From positions 1 to 64,000 of the forward strand of contig NZ_CAKD01000013.1 in NCBI RefSeq assembly GCF_000297025.1: a stretch of 64,000 bases of DNA, written 5' to 3'. Below, one piece after another: positions 54,182 through 61,611 of this stretch; within the stretch, counting starts at the first letter, position 1; each line of letters opens with the position of its first letter. Source of the stretch: Lactobacillus pasteurii DSM 23907 = CRBIP 24.76. Lineage in GTDB: Bacteria; Bacillota; Bacilli; Lactobacillales; Lactobacillaceae. A program made the position numbers and the translations under genes. The notes below the pieces were generated by a model that ran no database searches, was not told where the DNA came from, and worked only from the letters and a program-made list of their open reading frames with translations.

Positions 54182-54732
54182 TTCAAAATAATAAAGAACT
54201 CGAAAGATATGTCTTTGTTGGCATTTTGTGTGCCCAAGGAATAATTATCGGATTATTTGAACAAAGCTTTCCACCTATTTTTGCCTTTGCACCCGGAGCC
54301 AAATTAGGACTAACTAATATCATCACTCTACTGGCGCTAATAATTCTACCTTTTAGAGATTGCCTCTTGCTGACCTTCCTTCGGGTCACAATTACAGCAT
54401 TAATTTCAGGTGGAGTTTCAACTTTTATCTATGCTGCAACTGGCGCCTTTTTAAGCCTGTTTTTGATGAAGTTATTCCTATTTGCCTACCCCAAATTTGT
54501 GAGTCTAATCGGAGTATCCGTAATCGGTGGCGTTAGTCACAACTTTGGTCAATTGCTAATCGCCTCGCTAATTGCTCAAAGCAAGTATCTGTTGCTATAT
54601 TTGCCTATTTTAACGCTTTCGGGCATTATAGCTGGGATCTTAGTTGGAACCGGCGTTAGCTATTTATTGCGCTACGTGAAGGCATTATCGTTTGTTCAAA
54701 AAAATTTGCTCATTAACAGAAAGGTAAATTAA
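54178..54732 (+). CDS. eetB: EetB-like membrane protein (Gx transporter family)
   Basis: A 184-residue integral membrane protein with five or six spans, of the family once annotated as heptaprenyl diphosphate synthase component I, now grouped with substrate-specific transport components. GAKLGLTNIITLLALIIL (about 39-56) and the GVSHNFGQL segment are typical. It is EetB of the EET locus, needed for electron transfer in Listeria, perhaps by placing the quinone or flavin. Coupled to eetA (ATGA) and to the synthase gene (TAATG). Confidence 0.88.
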   Translation: MIQNNKELERYVFVGILCAQGIIIGLFEQSFPPIFAFAPGAKLGLTNIITLLALIILPFRDCLLLTFLRVTITALISGGVSTFIYAATGAFLSLFLMKLFLFAYPKFVSLIGVSVIGGVSHNFGQLLIASLIAQSKYLLLYLPILTLSGIIAGILVGTGVSYLLRYVKALSFVQKNLLINRKVN

Positions 54733-55718
54733 TGCAAGAATTTGCATACTGGCAGGACATGCCAGCTTTGAAAAAGAATTTAGAAAAGGTCCAAGAGATC
54801 ATTCTTGACCAGATAAAAATGGCTGACGGCGACCTGGGAGAAGCTATTCGCTATAACTTTGCCGTAGCTGGAAAAGAATTGCGACCTGCTTTTGTGATTC
54901 TATTTGGCGAAATGGGAAGAAAAAACAAAGGCCAGCGAATTTTAAACATTGCTAGCTCCGTTGAAATCTTGCATAATGCGACCTTGATTCATGATGATAT
55001 TATCGATGAATCTCCCATGAGACGTGGTCGCAGTTCGATTCAAGCAAAATATGGCAAGCATATCGCCCTTTACGCTGGAGACTACTTGTTTGCTCTTTCA
55101 TTGCAACTACTCTGCCAAAATACTTCCAAAATTACCAGCCTAAGAATCAACAGCAAGGCTATGCAGGAAATTTTGTCTGGCGAAACCTCTCAATTTAGCA
55201 ACGAATACAACCTAGAAATTACAACTGAACAATATTTGTTGCAAATTAAGGGTAAGACCGCTATTCTCTTTGCCTATGCTTGCTATATCGGAGCGATTGA
55301 AGGTGGATTGCCACTATCATTGGCACGCAAGGCACAGAAGTTTGGCGAATTGGTTGGTTCAGCCTTTCAATTACGGGATGATATTTTGGACTATACGTCT
55401 AATAGCGATGTCTTTAAAAAGCCCGTCTTGCAAGATGTCGTTAATGGCGTTTATTCTGGGCCATTGATCTTTGCCCTAGCCAAAGACAAGACGAATGAAT
55501 TACACGACTTAGTCAAAGTTGGCAAGGATCTATCTGCCGAGCAGCTGAATAGAATTGACCAGTTAGTAACTGAACTAGGTGGGATCAAGCAAGCTCAAAG
55601 CTTGGTAGAGCAATATACAAACAAAGCCTTAGCAATTTTAGAAGAAAACTTTAGCCAATACCCTGCTAGCAAGAACTTGGCTCATATTGCCAAATCTCTA
55701 CTTGAAAGACAGGTATAA
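54732..55718 (+). CDS. dmkB: Polyprenyl diphosphate synthase (DmkB type)
   Basis: A 328-residue prenyltransferase that builds the polyprenyl chain of the demethylmenaquinone used by the EET Ndh2. Both aspartate-rich motifs are present: LIHDDIIDESPMRRG (about 91-105) and FQLRDDILDY (about 209-218). It is translationally coupled to eetB. The companion DmkA, which joins the chain to dihydroxynaphthoate, and naphthoate synthesis genes are not in this window, so the cell may depend on DHNA from outside. Confidence 0.9.
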   Translation: MQEFAYWQDMPALKKNLEKVQEIILDQIKMADGDLGEAIRYNFAVAGKELRPAFVILFGEMGRKNKGQRILNIASSVEILHNATLIHDDIIDESPMRRGRSSIQAKYGKHIALYAGDYLFALSLQLLCQNTSKITSLRINSKAMQEILSGETSQFSNEYNLEITTEQYLLQIKGKTAILFAYACYIGAIEGGLPLSLARKAQKFGELVGSAFQLRDDILDYTSNSDVFKKPVLQDVVNGVYSGPLIFALAKDKTNELHDLVKVGKDLSAEQLNRIDQLVTELGGIKQAQSLVEQYTNKALAILEENFSQYPASKNLAHIAKSLLERQV

Positions 55719-55761
55719 AAATAAGATCAGGATTTTTCTTTTTGAATCCTGATCTTATTTT
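55718..55761. terminator. Bidirectional terminator
   Basis: AAAATAAGATCAGGAT / ATCCTGATCTTATTTT closes the EET operon and the converging small gene. Confidence 0.88.
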
Positions 55762-55766
55762 GTTAA

Positions 55767-56081
55767 CTAAGCTTTCTTGGTCTTCTTGGTAAAGCCGAAA
55801 ATAAATTGGAACACTGTCAATGCAATGAAGAAGTACAAGGCATAGACAACGCCAGCAATTTGTCCTTGGATTGAAGCAAACCAGTACCACTGCCCGCCTT
55901 CAGTACTATAGATTAAATAGATAATTGCTAAGGCAATTGTACTTAAGGCATCAATAATTGCAAAAATCCAAAGATTTCCATTTTCGTGCTTACTCATATA
56001 AATTAAGGACCAAGCTAATGACCATAAGCCCCATAAAGTTGCAGCAACTACTACAACCCAATAAAATACTGTTGCAAACAT
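55767..56081 (-). CDS. Small polytopic membrane protein, unrecognised
   Basis: A 104-residue protein with about three or four spans (VFYWVVVVAATLWGLWSLAWSLIYM; IIDALSTIALAIIYLIY; IAGVVYALYFFIALTVFQFIFGF). No family assigned. ATG at 56081 follows AGGGGGG by 7 bp. It converges with the EET operon, sharing the terminator, but is transcribed by itself. It could belong to the redox system because of place only; that is inference. Confidence 0.65.
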   Translation of the reverse strand: MFATVFYWVVVVAATLWGLWSLAWSLIYMSKHENGNLWIFAIIDALSTIALAIIYLIYSTEGGQWYWFASIQGQIAGVVYALYFFIALTVFQFIFGFTKKTKKA

Positions 56082-56160
56082 CTGCAATCCCCCCTATATA
56101 CACCTATATTTTATCATAGTTGGAGGCGTTTTACAGTGAGTTGTTTGAAAAATATTCAAA

Positions 56161-56775
56161 TTAATAAGGCATCCCTTCAAGTCGATCCTCATCAGTGATT
56201 TGACGGACTACTTTTGCTGGTACTCCTACCGCTAGCGAATTATCTGGAATATCTTTAGTCACGACGCTGCCAGCACCGATTACGCAACCCTTGCCAATTG
56301 TTACTCCTGGGCAAACTGTGACGCCACTTGCTAGCCAGCAATCATCGCCAATCGTGATTGGCGCGCCATATTCGATATCGTCGAACTTACCATCTGCTTG
56401 CACTCTAGCCCTTCTTTGCTCAGCAACTAAGGGATGCAAAGGTGTAGCTAAAGTCACATTAGGCCCAAACATGACATTGTTGCCAATCGTAATTGGGCAG
56501 GTGTCTAAAACTGTCAAATTAAAGTTAGCATAACAATTTTCGCCAAAATGCGTAAAACGACCATAGTCAAACTGAATTGGCCCCTGCAAATATAGGCCCT
56601 TGCCATGATCTGGACAAAGCTCATCTAGAATTTTGTTTCTTTGCTCTGTTTCAGTATCGGGTAATTGATTGTATTCCCAAGATAAACGATGAGCCCTTCT
56701 ACTAAAGGATCTAAGTTCATCGGTTCCCGGACGATATGGCTTGCCCGCTAGCATGTTTAAAGTATTTTCTTCCAT
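56161..56775 (-). CDS. Sugar O-acetyltransferase (maltose/galactoside type)
   Basis: A 204-residue left-handed beta-helix acetyltransferase that moves acetyl from acetyl-CoA to a sugar hydroxyl, in the cytoplasm. N-terminal MLAGKPYRPGTDEL, hexapeptide repeats such as ITIGNNVMFGPNVTL and the catalytic His in ATPLHPL (about 117) are clear. The start is ATG at 56775, with GGAGTG 7 bp upstream. Alone; unrelated to neighbours as far as can be seen. Typical detoxification of unusual sugars. Confidence 0.92.
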   Translation of the reverse strand: MEENTLNMLAGKPYRPGTDELRSFSRRAHRLSWEYNQLPDTETEQRNKILDELCPDHGKGLYLQGPIQFDYGRFTHFGENCYANFNLTVLDTCPITIGNNVMFGPNVTLATPLHPLVAEQRRARVQADGKFDDIEYGAPITIGDDCWLASGVTVCPGVTIGKGCVIGAGSVVTKDIPDNSLAVGVPAKVVRQITDEDRLEGMPY

Positions 56776-57091
56776 CAAAAATCACTCCAAAATCATAGAA
56801 TTAAATAAACGCACTATAAATACGAATATCTCATATCCATAGTGCGCTTTCAAAAATAAAATTGATGTTTTGTTTGATCATATCTTTCACCATGACAGTC
56901 GTGTGAAAAAATTGGTTTATTTATGACTACGTTTGTTATTATAACCTATTTTCCAAAACTATGAAAGTGTTTTCATACTTATTTTTACAATGTTTTAAAA
57001 AAATAAATAAATTGATTCAAAATATTTGCTTATTTGGTGACACGGTGTTACTATTAGCTTGTAAAGTTAAGAAAAGAAAGAAGGATGTCTC
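56776..57091. promoter_or_regulatory. Control region between acetyltransferase and cytochrome b5-like genes
   Basis: Holds a perfect 8-bp stem (CGCACTAT / ATAGTGCG) at 56815-56846 in the acetyltransferase leader, a cre-like palindrome TGAAAGTGTTTTCA at 56962-56975, and the promoter of the cytochrome b5-like gene. Confidence 0.55.
57026..57054 (+). promoter_or_regulatory. Promoter with HrtR-like operator, cytochrome b5-like gene
   Basis: TTGCTT (57026-57031), 17 bp, TACTAT (57049-57054) form the promoter. The near-palindrome GTGACACGGTGTTAC (57037-57051) fills the spacer and overlaps the -10, which suits repression. The same motif, GTGACACAATGTCAC, lies between the NEAT genes at 62940, and both resemble the lactococcal HrtR operator as I recall it. 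Confidence 0.6.
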
Positions 57092-57319
57092 ATGCAAGAA
57101 TTCACTATTGAAGAATTAGCTAAATTTGATGGTAAAGATGGTCACGAAGCTTACGTTGCTGTTGACGGCAAGGTTTATGATGTAACTGGTAACCCACATT
57201 GGCAAGGTGGTGAACACCACGGCAATCTTGCTGGTCACGACGTGACTAAGGCTTTAGAAGTTTCACCACATGGAACTCGCGTTCTTGCTGGTCTTAAACA
57301 AGTTGGCGTATTAAAATAG
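57092..57319 (+). CDS. Cytochrome b5-like heme-binding protein
   Basis: A 75-residue soluble protein that fits the cytochrome b5-like heme/steroid-binding domain: FTIEELAKFDGKDGHEAYVAVDGKVYDVT (about 4-32), then GEHHGNLAGHDVTKAL and SPHGTRVL. The first heme ligand would be in GEHHG (about 46-47) and the second in SPHG (about 60), standing in for the classical HPGG and second His. It should bind heme b and shuttle an electron in the cytoplasm. It is monocistronic between the EET and heme-import loci; GAAGGA ribosome site. Confidence 0.85.
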   Translation: MQEFTIEELAKFDGKDGHEAYVAVDGKVYDVTGNPHWQGGEHHGNLAGHDVTKALEVSPHGTRVLAGLKQVGVLK

Positions 57320-57427
57320 CTATCTGTTTGCATATCTTATATTTACTGTTCTCATTAATATGCTAGCTTGGCTAGTTGATCAATTACCTAGGTTTACTAG
57401 TCGCATAGATAGTGGCTTTATTTTTAG

Positions 57428-57455
57428 AATCAGATCTTCGGATCTGATTTTTTTA
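57428..57455 (+). terminator. Terminator of the cytochrome b5-like gene
   Basis: AATCAGATC-TTCG-GATCTGATT with T7. Confidence 0.9.
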
Positions 57456-57463
57456 TTACATAA

Positions 57464-57492
57464 AAATAGCCAGGACTAACAAGGTCCTGACT
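57464..57492 (-). terminator. Terminator of the 69-residue membrane protein gene
   Basis: AGCCAGGAC / GTCCTGACT hairpin, T5 on the minus strand. Confidence 0.75.
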
Positions 57493-57501
57493 AATTAACA
57501 A

Positions 57502-57711
57502 TTAGAAAAACGAAACTATGATCAAGATTACACCTACAATAGTAAAAATGCCTGCTGCGATGTAACCAAACCACAAGCCAAAGCCCCACCATTGGTTGCT
57601 AGTAGTGGTCTTAGAACCAGTGTTCAATTTCAAATAGTTTTGTGTATGACGGAAAGCGTAAAGTCCGCCAAGAAGTAATAAAACTCCAATTACTAAATAT
57701 GCAATATTCAT
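57502..57711 (-). CDS. Small membrane protein, 69 residues, unrecognised
   Basis: Two hydrophobic spans (about 4-20 and 44-66) around a hydrophilic loop with KTTTSNQWWGFGLW. Family unknown. ATG at 57711 is chosen for its AGGTAGGAA site. The promoter has a good -10 (TATAAT, 57787-57792 on the minus strand) but no -35, and two ACCARATWRGT units lie just above it, so it is probably switched on by an activator. The same units stand before the 50-residue gene at 57943, so both should respond together. Confidence 0.7.
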   Translation of the reverse strand: MNIAYLVIGVLLLLGGLYAFRHTQNYLKLNTGSKTTTSNQWWGFGLWFGYIAAGIFTIVGVILIIVSFF

Positions 57712-57820
57712 AATTCCTACCTCATATTCCTTATTCAATAGCTAAACTTATCAAATACAATAAGCCTAGCTTCAAATTACATACACATTATACTACCCCC
57801 CAATAAAAATACAGCAAATG

Positions 57821-57854
57821 TACCAATCTGGTAGGTTTTTGTACCTATTTGGTA
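57821..57854 (-). promoter_or_regulatory. Tandem ACCARATWRGT operator, copy 1
   Basis: On the minus strand the units ACCAAATAGGT (57853-57843) and ACCAGATTGGT (57832-57822) are 21 bp apart, two helical turns. They stand about 30 bp above the -10 of the 69-residue gene. Confidence 0.6.
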
Positions 57855-57890
57855 TTTGAGATACAGAATAAGTACAAAAACTTAAAACCT

Positions 57891-57938
57891 AAAAAGTGCT
57901 AGAAACCACGTTACTGAAAATGTTGATTTCTAGCACTT
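57891..57938 (-). terminator. Terminator of the 50-residue gene
   Basis: AAGTGCTAGAAA / TTTCTAGCACTT stem with T5 on the minus strand, 5 bp after the stop. Confidence 0.85.
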
Positions 57939-57942
57939 CCAA

Positions 57943-58095
57943 CTAATTACCCTTATTAATTGTAGGTATGTACTTAGATCCAATAATCAAGCAAGCAGCA
58001 AAAGCAATTAATATCCAAAGTATAGGATCAACCTTTGAATGCGAACCAACAGTTTTTGTCCATAACATATCTTTAGAAAAATCATCTTTTTCCAT
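57943..58095 (-). CDS. Tiny single-span membrane protein, 50 residues
   Basis: A short frame from ATG 58095 to TAG 57943 encodes a charged start (MEKDDFSKDMLWTKTVG), one clear hydrophobic span (ILWILIAFAACLIIGSKYI, about 29-47) and a short polar end. TATAGG lies 9 bp before the ATG, a strong terminator starts 5 bp after the stop, and the tandem ACCARATWRGT operator stands upstream, all of which support a real gene. Family unknown; an envelope-stress or antimicrobial-peptide-response protein would fit, but is speculation. Confidence 0.6.
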   Translation of the reverse strand: MEKDDFSKDMLWTKTVGSHSKVDPILWILIAFAACLIIGSKYIPTINKGN

Positions 58096-58172
58096 TTTTA
58101 ATACCTATAATTTTCTTTCCCTTCGACTCACAAGCTATACTAGCACTACATTTTTCTCTTTTGGCCAAAAGT

Positions 58173-58204
58173 ACCTATCTGGTCAGTTTTTGGACTTATT
58201 TGGT
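58173..58204 (-). promoter_or_regulatory. Tandem ACCARATWRGT operator, copy 2
   Basis: Minus-strand units ACCAAATAAGT (58204-58194) and ACCAGATAGGT (58183-58173), again 21 bp apart, with CAAAAAC in the middle of the spacer as in copy 1. They lie 78 bp upstream of the 50-residue gene. Confidence 0.6.
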
Positions 58205-58222
58205 AAACTAAAAATCTGTACT

Positions 58223-58251
58223 AAAAAAGATCGAACCTTTCGACTCGATCT
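58223..58251 (-). terminator. Terminator of the heme-import operon
   Basis: AGATCGA / TCGATCT stem with T6 on the minus strand, about 10 bp after the ATPase stop. Confidence 0.75.
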
Positions 58252-58260
58252 AATTCTGAA

Positions 58261-59019
58261 CTATAATTGCTGGAAAAACTTGCCATCTTCAGTTTCAATA
58301 ATCCGGCAATTGATATCAAAACTTTCTTTGACATTAGCCTCGGTAATTACTTCTTCAGGTAAGCCCTGGCTTTTTATTTTGCCCTGACTAAGCAAAACAA
58401 CTTGATCGCTATAGTGAAGCGCCTGATTCAAATCATGCAAAATCATACAAATAGTTAATTTGGTAGTTTGATTTAAATTTTTTAACAAGGTCAAAAATCT
58501 CATCTGAAAGTGCAAATCCAGATATGTCGTTGGCTCATCCAAGAATAAGTAACGTGGCTGCTGAGCTAAGGCTAATCCCAGCCAAACACGTTGTTGCTGA
58601 CCGCCAGAAAGCTGCGAGACCAACTTATTTTTAACTGGTTCAAGTTCCAAATATTCAATCACTTGCTTGATTATTTCATCTTGATTATCGATTTCTTTAG
58701 TTAAGCCGACATATGGCAATCTGCCCATTTTGATTAGCTCTTCAACCGTCAAATCATCATAGAGATCATTTTTTTGATGAACAATTGCAACTTCTTTGGC
58801 AAAGTCGCGAGCCGGATATTGCCAGATGTCTTTATCTGCCAATAAAACTTGACCAGAATCCGCTTTTTGCGACCTGGTGAGCAATTTAAACAAAGTTGAT
58901 TTGCCTGAACCATTGGGGCCAATTAGCGTGGTGATTTGATGTTCAGCTAGCTTGATCGAGACATCATCGAGGATTTGCTTTTTACCATATGAAAAATTGA
59001 TATTTTTAGCTTCTAACAT
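58261..59019 (-). CDS. Heme/iron ABC importer ATPase
   Basis: A 252-residue FecE/FhuC-type ATPase: IGPNGSGKST (Walker A, about 33-42), QLSGGQQQRVWLGLALAQQP (signature), YLFLDEPTTYLD (Walker B). It powers the FecCD-type permease whose gene overlaps it by 14 bp. Position at the end of an operon starting with NEAT genes makes heme the likely cargo (IsdF-like set), although ferric siderophores use the same family. Confidence 0.9.
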   Translation of the reverse strand: MLEAKNINFSYGKKQILDDVSIKLAEHQITTLIGPNGSGKSTLFKLLTRSQKADSGQVLLADKDIWQYPARDFAKEVAIVHQKNDLYDDLTVEELIKMGRLPYVGLTKEIDNQDEIIKQVIEYLELEPVKNKLVSQLSGGQQQRVWLGLALAQQPRYLFLDEPTTYLDLHFQMRFLTLLKNLNQTTKLTICMILHDLNQALHYSDQVVLLSQGKIKSQGLPEEVITEANVKESFDINCRIIETEDGKFFQQL

Positions 59020-59938
59020 CCCTCTTACCTCGATTCATACTTAGCAAAATAACAATCATCATCGGACCACCAATAATCGCTAGCAAAGTTCCAGCCGCAA
59101 TTTCATTTGGTGGGTTAATTGTTCTTCCTAGCGTATCGACAAACAGCATCAACCAGCTCCCTGCCATAATCGAAAAAGTTGTCAATTTTTGATAATCATG
59201 GCCTAAAATAGCTCTTCCAACTTGTGGCACGATAATGCCAATAAAGGCTAATACCCCGCAACATGCTGTCGTCACACCTGCCAAAAAGACCGCTAAAAGC
59301 AAAAGAACTAAACGAATAAAACTCGCCGAAATTCCTAATGAACTCAATTGTTCATCGCTAACCTTCAGATAATTAGCCCAATTAGCTAAAACAAGTGCTA
59401 TGATCAAGCCGATGATTCCACTAATAGTCAAAATCAAAGTCGAGCTCCAACTGCTAGTCGCTAAGCTGCTGCTAGCCTTGCTGGTGACGACTTCTGCAAT
59501 TCCAGTAAATACTGCATTGATAGCCACACCAACGATAATCAATCTAAATGGGTCAAAGTATTTTTGAAATTGAATCAATAGCACAAACGCAACTAAAGCG
59601 CCTAAAACAGCAGCTAAAGTTTTACCAATGAAAAACGCCGGAAAGAGAATGCCAAACAAAGTCTGAAATAAACCAGCGGCTGACGATACCCCCATAATAC
59701 CCGGATCAGCTATTGGATTGCGAAAAGCGGCTTGAAAAAACAAACCGCTAATCGACAAGGCTGCGCCAGCTACTAAGGCAGAAACAATTCTTGGCAATCT
59801 AATATTCAATAGCAAATTCAAATCCGTCTGACTCATACTAGTTAGTGAAATATTGCTTGCTCCGTGACTTAGCGCAAAATAAAGCGTTGCTATGATCATC
59901 ATAGTCAACAAGCTATAGGTTATTACCGCTTTTTTCAT
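59006..59938 (-). CDS. Heme/iron ABC importer permease (FecCD family)
   Basis: A 310-residue permease with about nine or ten spans. Typical blocks are LPRIVSALVAGAALSISGLFFQ with NPIADPGIMGVSSAAGL (about 73-90), and GVLAFIGIIVPQVGRAILGHDYQ, the coupling loop to the ATPase. Works as a dimer with the ATPase. Starts within two bases after the stop of the binding-protein gene, and the ribosome site GGAGAA lies in that gene. Confidence 0.92.
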   Translation of the reverse strand: MKKAVITYSLLTMMIIATLYFALSHGASNISLTSMSQTDLNLLLNIRLPRIVSALVAGAALSISGLFFQAAFRNPIADPGIMGVSSAAGLFQTLFGILFPAFFIGKTLAAVLGALVAFVLLIQFQKYFDPFRLIIVGVAINAVFTGIAEVVTSKASSSLATSSWSSTLILTISGIIGLIIALVLANWANYLKVSDEQLSSLGISASFIRLVLLLLAVFLAGVTTACCGVLAFIGIIVPQVGRAILGHDYQKLTTFSIMAGSWLMLFVDTLGRTINPPNEIAAGTLLAIIGGPMMIVILLSMNRGKRDVRS

Positions 59939-59939
59939 C

Positions 59940-60821
59940 TTAATTCTCCGGATATAGTAGCTGACTTAATTTCTTAATTGCCTTGGAAACTTCCATATTC
60001 GCAGAAGCGTTAAAAGTTGGTTGCTTTAAATCATAAACTTTTCCTTCTTTAACCGCCTTCATCTTTTTCCAAACAGGATTACTCTTAAATTCCTGCTTAA
60101 ACTGCGGAATCGTTACCTTTGGCATGGCATGTGACAAGCGCAAGATCAGATCCGGGTTTTGCTTAGCTAATGATTCATTGCTTGGATTTAAGTAAATTTG
60201 ACTCTTAGATTTATATAAATTTTCCCCGCCAGCTAAACGTACCAAGTCGCCTAAGTAAGACTTATTAGTCAAAATTAAATATCCTGCACCAGGTAATCCC
60301 ATCAAAATCAACACCTTTGGTTTTTGACCATGGATGCGTGCTTTAGCCTTAGCTACAGCTTCATCAATTATTTTGATCTGCTGTTCGGCCTGCTTTTGAC
60401 GATAATATTCCTTGCCCAAACTAGTTAGGGTCGACTTTAAAGCAGCTACGGAATCAAGATTAAGATAAGTAACGTCAACGCTTTGTTCTTTAAAGGATTG
60501 ATCATATTGGTCTTTTAGCGTTGATACAGCGTATACCTTGGTTGGGTTGAGCGAAGCAATCTTCTCAACGCTCGGATTCATTGGATTTCCCACCTTAGGC
60601 AATTTGCGATATCTTGCTGGCAAGCTAGCTTCAGTTGAAGGTACGCCTGCCAAATTAACATCCAACTTATCAAAAATTTCCGTAATAGCTACCGTAGTAG
60701 CGACGATTTTTTCATTATTAGCAACTTTTTGATCGATATATTTCTTGCCAAAAAATGCTCCCGCAATAACTAGCCCTAACAAAACGACTAGTCCGATAAT
60801 TAATCCACTATGCTTCTTCAT
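59940..60821 (-). CDS. Heme/iron-binding protein with membrane anchor (IsdE-like)
   Basis: A 293-residue cluster-A-III-type (TroA/FecB fold) binding protein; PSTEASLPARYRKLPKVGNPMNPSVEKIASLNPTKVYA (about 60-100) is the usual lobe-one text. Unlike IsdE it has no lipobox cysteine: an uncleaved N-terminal span (GLIIGLVVLLGLVIAGAFFG, 5-24) anchors it. ATG at 60821 is chosen with GAGGAAAGC upstream; the longer frame to 60860 overlaps the previous gene. Operon place between NEAT genes and permease points to heme. No clear heme ligand can be read. Confidence 0.82.
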   Translation of the reverse strand: MKKHSGLIIGLVVLLGLVIAGAFFGKKYIDQKVANNEKIVATTVAITEIFDKLDVNLAGVPSTEASLPARYRKLPKVGNPMNPSVEKIASLNPTKVYAVSTLKDQYDQSFKEQSVDVTYLNLDSVAALKSTLTSLGKEYYRQKQAEQQIKIIDEAVAKAKARIHGQKPKVLILMGLPGAGYLILTNKSYLGDLVRLAGGENLYKSKSQIYLNPSNESLAKQNPDLILRLSHAMPKVTIPQFKQEFKSNPVWKKMKAVKEGKVYDLKQPTFNASANMEVSKAIKKLSQLLYPEN

Positions 60822-61611
60822 GCTTTCCTCTTGAACCTGCCGGCTTAATTCCAAAAACAAAGAACACCGCCGCTACAATTAGAATTATTAGGTTCAAAAT
60901 ACCTCCCAAAATTAAGTAGTAAAACATCTTCTGATTTTTTTCGTTAGCTTGACGATTTTTTAAATTCTGTTTAGCTTGCGCTTCTGCCAAGACCATTTGC
61001 CGTTTCTTGACATCCTTTGATTGCTTTTTGGCTTGAGCCATGATGGCTTCTAGTTGCTTATCATTTGGACTAGCTGCTTGACTCGTTTGCTTTTTAGTGC
61101 TGGATTGTTTGACTGGAGTAACTACTTTCTTAGCAGTTTTTGTTTGACTCTTACTACTATTAGCGCTAGTAGTTAGCTTAGGCAAAGCAGTTTGATCAAA
61201 CTTGAAGCTTACCATATGAGTAGCCTTGTAGATATTTGGTACATCAATCTTTATCTGACTTGAAATCATTCGATTTAAGTTAGAGCTTCTAAAGGCGTAG
61301 CGATAATCATAGTCAGACCCATGCCGAGTCTTAGTCACATTCATCGGACTTTGGCCGTCAATGCTGATAACTTTAACTGGCCAAGGACTCAAGCTCTTCT
61401 TAGTCCGAATAGTCATTGTCACTAAATATTCCCCACCAGAAACCTCAACTTGAGCTGGAGTAACGTAGTAAGTCGTAGCCATTGAAGTTTCTTTAGTGTG
61501 ATATTTGTAAGTATGATAGTTAACATCCGCAGCCATTGTCTGCTTAGAAAATAGCGCTAGCCCCGTCGCCATCACAGCGAGGGTCAAAATGTACTTTAAA
61601 ACTTTCTTCAT
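60808..61611 (-). CDS. Membrane-anchored NEAT-domain protein
   Basis: A 267-residue surface protein: signal peptide (1-27, ending TMAAD), one NEAT domain (about 30-140), a Ser/Thr/Lys and coiled linker (about 145-225) and a C-terminal span (about 230-255) with a short tail. In the last NEAT strands, PNIYKATHMVSFKFD keeps the Tyr of the YxxxY heme motif while the second Tyr is His. It probably takes heme and hands it to the binding protein encoded next, with which it overlaps by 14 bp. ATG follows AAAGGATAAAG and overlaps the upstream stop. Confidence 0.85.
   Translation of the reverse strand: MKKVLKYILTLAVMATGLALFSKQTMAADVNYHTYKYHTKETSMATTYYVTPAQVEVSGGEYLVTMTIRTKKSLSPWPVKVISIDGQSPMNVTKTRHGSDYDYRYAFRSSNLNRMISSQIKIDVPNIYKATHMVSFKFDQTALPKLTTSANSSKSQTKTAKKVVTPVKQSSTKKQTSQAASPNDKQLEAIMAQAKKQSKDVKKRQMVLAEAQAKQNLKNRQANEKNQKMFYYLILGGILNLIILIVAAVFFVFGIKPAGSRGKHEEA

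Noticed and set aside
57502-58095. The two tiny membrane proteins as a toxin pair
   Set aside because: They lack antisense RNA or antitoxin features and are arranged with an activator-like promoter, so a type I toxin reading has no support.
57968-58387. 139-residue plus-strand frame across the 50-residue gene and the ATPase end
   Set aside because: It runs antisense to a convincing small gene, two regulatory elements and the ATPase gene, and has no good ribosome site.
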